Below, piece after piece: positions 6,323-8,315 of a stretch of 8,315 nucleotides of DNA; within the stretch, counting starts at the first letter, position 1, and each line of letters opens with the position of its first letter. Location of the stretch: positions 1 to 8,315 of the forward strand of contig DAHUYY010000073.1 in NCBI GenBank assembly GCA_027306845.1, given 5' to 3'. Origin of the DNA: Vulcanimicrobiota bacterium (GTDB taxonomy: Bacteria; Vulcanimicrobiota; Vulcanimicrobiia; Vulcanimicrobiales; Vulcanimicrobiaceae). The notes beneath the pieces are model-generated. The model ran no database searches. It was not told the DNA's origin and saw only the letters and a program-made list of their open reading frames with translations. The translations under genes and the position numbers were made by a program.

Positions 6323-8140
6323 TTAGGATTCGCGCGCAGAAGGTTGGCGTTCGGTCTCCGCCGCGCCTTCGTCCCCCGCCCAAAGCCGACGCATGACGAC
6401 GACGAGCCCCAGCGCCGCCGCGATGCTGACGACGCTCCACACGCATGCCGGCAACCAAGCGGCCTGCAGCCACGCCCCGGTCGCAAAGAGCACCCCGTAG
6501 ATGGCGGCGAGCCCGAGCACCCAGCCTGCGAGCGCAGCCGCAGGCGAATCCTGCGAATCGGGCAGGTGATAGCGCTCGCGCAGATATTTCCAACCCGGCC
6601 CCGGCGGATGAACGCGCCGATAAAATGCAACCAGCCCCGCTTCGTCCTTCGGCGGGAAAAGAATCGTGATGCCGAGCCAGGCGAGCGTCGTCACGCCGAC
6701 GCCGATTAAAAGCGAGGTCGTCGGGTCGACGGCGTACCCCAACTTACCGGCGATAAAAAACGCGATGGCGATCAGGAAGGAGACGACCATCGCCGCGATC
6801 TCACTTGCCGCATCGATGCGCCACCAAAACCATCGCAAAAGATAGAGCAGGCCCGTGCCCGCGCCGATCGAGAGCAACAGATCGAAGCCCTGCCGTGCGG
6901 TGCCGAGCAAAAAGGTGACGCCGACTCCGCCAAGCGCGATGAGGACGGTGACCAATCGCCCGGCAATCACGTAATGCCGTTCGTCGCGCCCCGGCGCCAT
7001 AAAGCGGCGATAGAGATCGTGAACGAGATACGAGGTGCCCCAATTGAGATGCGTTTCGATTGTGGAGCGATAGGCGGCAAAGATGCCGGCAACCATGAAA
7101 CCTGCAAACCCGGCCGGCAAAAAGACGAGCATCGCCGGATAGGCGACATCGTTTCCGAGCAAGGCGGGCTGTAGGTGTGGGAAGCGCACCGCGATATCGT
7201 GGACGGTCGGGTAGACGATCGTCGAAGCGAGCGCGACGATGATCCAGGGCCACGGACGCAGCGCATAATGCATCGCTTGAAACGCGAGCGTTCCGCCCAT
7301 CGCATCGCGCTCGCTGCGCGCTGCGAGCATTCGCTGCGCGACGTAACTGCCGCCGCCGGGCTCCGCGCCGGGATACCAGACCGACCACCATTGCACGGTG
7401 AGCGGAATGACGAAGATCGCCAGTGCCGTCGGCCAATCGTTGAAGTTCGGAAAGAACGAGAGCCAGTGCGGGTGCAGCGCACGAATCTGCGCGAAGAGCC
7501 CGCTGAGGCCGCCGACGTGCGGTGCCCGCAAGGCAAAGTACGCCGCCGCTATCGCCGAACTCATGGTGATGAGAAACTGAATCGTGTCGGTAACCATGAC
7601 GCCCCAGAGCCCCGCAGTCGCCGCAAAAACGATCGGTACGCAGACCGCAATCGCCAGCGTTTCTACGTTCGTCCAGCCGAAGAGAATGCCGCAAATTTTT
7701 GTAAGCGCGAGGTTGACCGTGGCGATGATAAACCAGTTGAAGAGCAGGCCGAGATAGACCGCGCGAAAGCCGCGCACCGCGCGCGCCCCCGCACCGGAGT
7801 AACGTAACTCGTAGAACTCGAGATCGGTGAGCACGCCGCTCCGGCGCCAGAGCCGCGCGTAAAAAAAGACCGTTGCCAGCCCGGTGAGCAAGAACGACCA
7901 CCACACCCAGTTTCCGGCAACACCGCCCTCGCGGACGATGTTGGTAACCAAATTCGGCGTATCGGTCGAGAAGGTCGTCGCAACGAGCGAGATGCCGATC
8001 AACCACCACGGCGCCTGTCGCCCCGCTGCAAAGAACTCGCTGGTATTACGCCCGGCCCGGCGAGCGAGAACGATCGCCGGCACGAACGTCACGCCCAACG
8101 AGAGCACGACGATCCACCAATCGAGTGCGGTGAGATGCAT
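6323..8140 (-). CDS. Sodium:solute symporter (SSS/SLC5 family)
   Basis: Inner-membrane, Na+-driven uptake protein of the LeuT-fold SSS family; 605 residues with about 13-15 predicted helices. Visible family features: DWWIVVLSLGVTF in helix 1; GRNTSEFFAAGRQAPWWLIGISLVATTFSTDTPN (30-63), the conserved first-repeat region; WYPGAEPGGGSYVAQRML (255-272), typical of one bacterial subgroup; AGIFAAYRSTIETHLNWGTSYLVHDLYRR (351-379), where S359-T360 align with the Ser pair of the second sodium site in vSGLT; and the loop FYRRVHPPGPGW (506-517) before the last helices. The C-terminus is a short charged tail (about 587-605). The substrate is unknown; a sugar or sugar acid is inferred only from the downstream sugar ABC genes. 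An in-frame stop at 8161-8159 forces the start to ATG 8140, although no good Shine-Dalgarno precedes it. It lies 18 bases after the alkyltransferase-like gene and 37 before the binding-protein gene. Confidence 0.92.
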   Translation of the reverse strand: MHLTALDWWIVVLSLGVTFVPAIVLARRAGRNTSEFFAAGRQAPWWLIGISLVATTFSTDTPNLVTNIVREGGVAGNWVWWSFLLTGLATVFFYARLWRRSGVLTDLEFYELRYSGAGARAVRGFRAVYLGLLFNWFIIATVNLALTKICGILFGWTNVETLAIAVCVPIVFAATAGLWGVMVTDTIQFLITMSSAIAAAYFALRAPHVGGLSGLFAQIRALHPHWLSFFPNFNDWPTALAIFVIPLTVQWWSVWYPGAEPGGGSYVAQRMLAARSERDAMGGTLAFQAMHYALRPWPWIIVALASTIVYPTVHDIAVRFPHLQPALLGNDVAYPAMLVFLPAGFAGFMVAGIFAAYRSTIETHLNWGTSYLVHDLYRRFMAPGRDERHYVIAGRLVTVLIALGGVGVTFLLGTARQGFDLLLSIGAGTGLLYLLRWFWWRIDAASEIAAMVVSFLIAIAFFIAGKLGYAVDPTTSLLIGVGVTTLAWLGITILFPPKDEAGLVAFYRRVHPPGPGWKYLRERYHLPDSQDSPAAALAGWVLGLAAIYGVLFATGAWLQAAWLPACVWSVVSIAAALGLVVVMRRLWAGDEGAAETERQPSARES

Positions 8141-8158
8141 GGGCGGCAGGGTACGCGC

Positions 8159-8315
8159 TTAGGGCGTGCGTTCCCCCAAGAGCCCGCCGCTTTCAAAGGC
8201 GAGTAGGCGGGCGCGCAGCGAGCGCGGCCCCGCCCCACGCACGCGCCCATCGGCACCGAGAACGCGGTGCGCGGGCACGAAGAGCGCGAGCGGCGCGCGC
8301 GACATCGCTGCGGCG
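8159..8315 (-). CDS. Alkyltransferase-like protein (Ogt/MGMT homologue with PAHR site), C-terminal part
   Basis: Partial gene; the first 52 or so codons seen are the 3' end, and the N-terminus lies beyond 8315. The reading from 8314 to the TAA at 8161-8159 gives AAAMSRAPLALFVPAHRVLG, then ADGRVRGAG and LRARLLAFES. This matches the end of the O6-alkylguanine-DNA alkyltransferase DNA-binding domain (consensus '..a..NP....PCHRvv..dG.l.Gy..G...K..LL..E'). The alkyl-accepting cysteine of PCHR is alanine here (codon GCG), so it cannot act as a suicide methyltransferase. Proteins lacking this Cys (usually PWHR; PAHR is, from memory, reported in Thermus thermophilus) are alkyltransferase-like proteins that bind O6-alkylguanine and hand lesions to nucleotide excision repair. 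The glycine-rich GGY loop is also eroded to GAGPRS. Only 18 bases separate it from the symporter start, so it may head the same transcript. A decayed Ogt cannot be excluded. Confidence 0.8.
   Translation of the reverse strand, partial: AAAMSRAPLALFVPAHRVLGADGRVRGAGPRSLRARLLAFESGGLLGERTP

Noticed and set aside
5617..6396. 259-aa plus-strand frame opposite the sugar-binding protein
   Set aside because: It is an antisense shadow with periodic Arg/Asp composition and crosses two real genes.
6286..6630. N-terminal extension of the sugar-binding protein (434 aa)
   Set aside because: It would overlap the symporter's 3' end and bury the lipoprotein signal peptide. GTG 6285 has a good Shine-Dalgarno site.
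6801..8009. 402-aa minus-strand frame inside the symporter gene
   Set aside because: It is an out-of-frame shadow of the symporter, with Arg/Ala/His-rich composition lacking the helices seen in the real frame.

Overview
The window (8315 bp, GC-rich, densely coding) comes from a bacterium with short intergenic gaps, stop/start overlaps and a strong preference for G/C-ending codons. No marker gene fixes the lineage. The codon style and the APC permease/UspA association would suit an uncultured acidic-soil phylum such as Candidatus Eremiobacterota or Dormibacterota, but that is a low-confidence guess. There is no sign of phage, insertion sequence, CRISPR, tRNA or rRNA.

Left part (plus strand, 2-2807). 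It opens inside an APC-superfamily amino-acid permease whose first four or so helices lie outside the window. Next, tightly packed, come a 62-residue protein with two predicted membrane helices and a UspA-domain protein anchored by an N-terminal helix. The last two overlap by ATGA, so the three look like one transcription unit coupling an amino-acid transporter to a membrane-tethered nucleotide-sensing-type domain. After a 49-base gap comes a secreted protein with a LolA-like look (222 aa).

Centre. The plus-strand unit and a long minus-strand unit converge at 2807/2844. A perfect 13-bp hairpin (2828-2867) spans this junction and includes the stop codon and last codons of the minus-strand permease gene. 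It is a candidate bidirectional terminator.

Right part (minus strand, read from 8315 down to 2844). The gene order is: the 3' end of an O6-alkylguanine-transferase homologue carrying PAHR instead of PCHR (alkyltransferase-like); a 605-aa sodium:solute symporter; an RbsB-type lipoprotein sugar-binding protein; an RbsA-type double ATPase; an RbsC-type permease. Gaps are 18, 37, about 26 and -3 bases. The last three genes are a complete CUT2-class sugar ABC importer. The symporter just ahead gives the same unit a second, ion-driven uptake route. The sugar is not determined: the binding protein keeps most polar ligand residues of ribose-binding protein but lacks the arginine that follows the conserved aspartate.

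Most of this is recognisable housekeeping or transport biology. The points most worth a second look are the Cys-to-Ala alkyltransferase-like protein heading a sugar operon, the permease / mini-membrane protein / anchored-Usp trio, and the ATPase start, where family-like residues continue upstream of the only ATG and the expected stop-start overlap reads TAATC.
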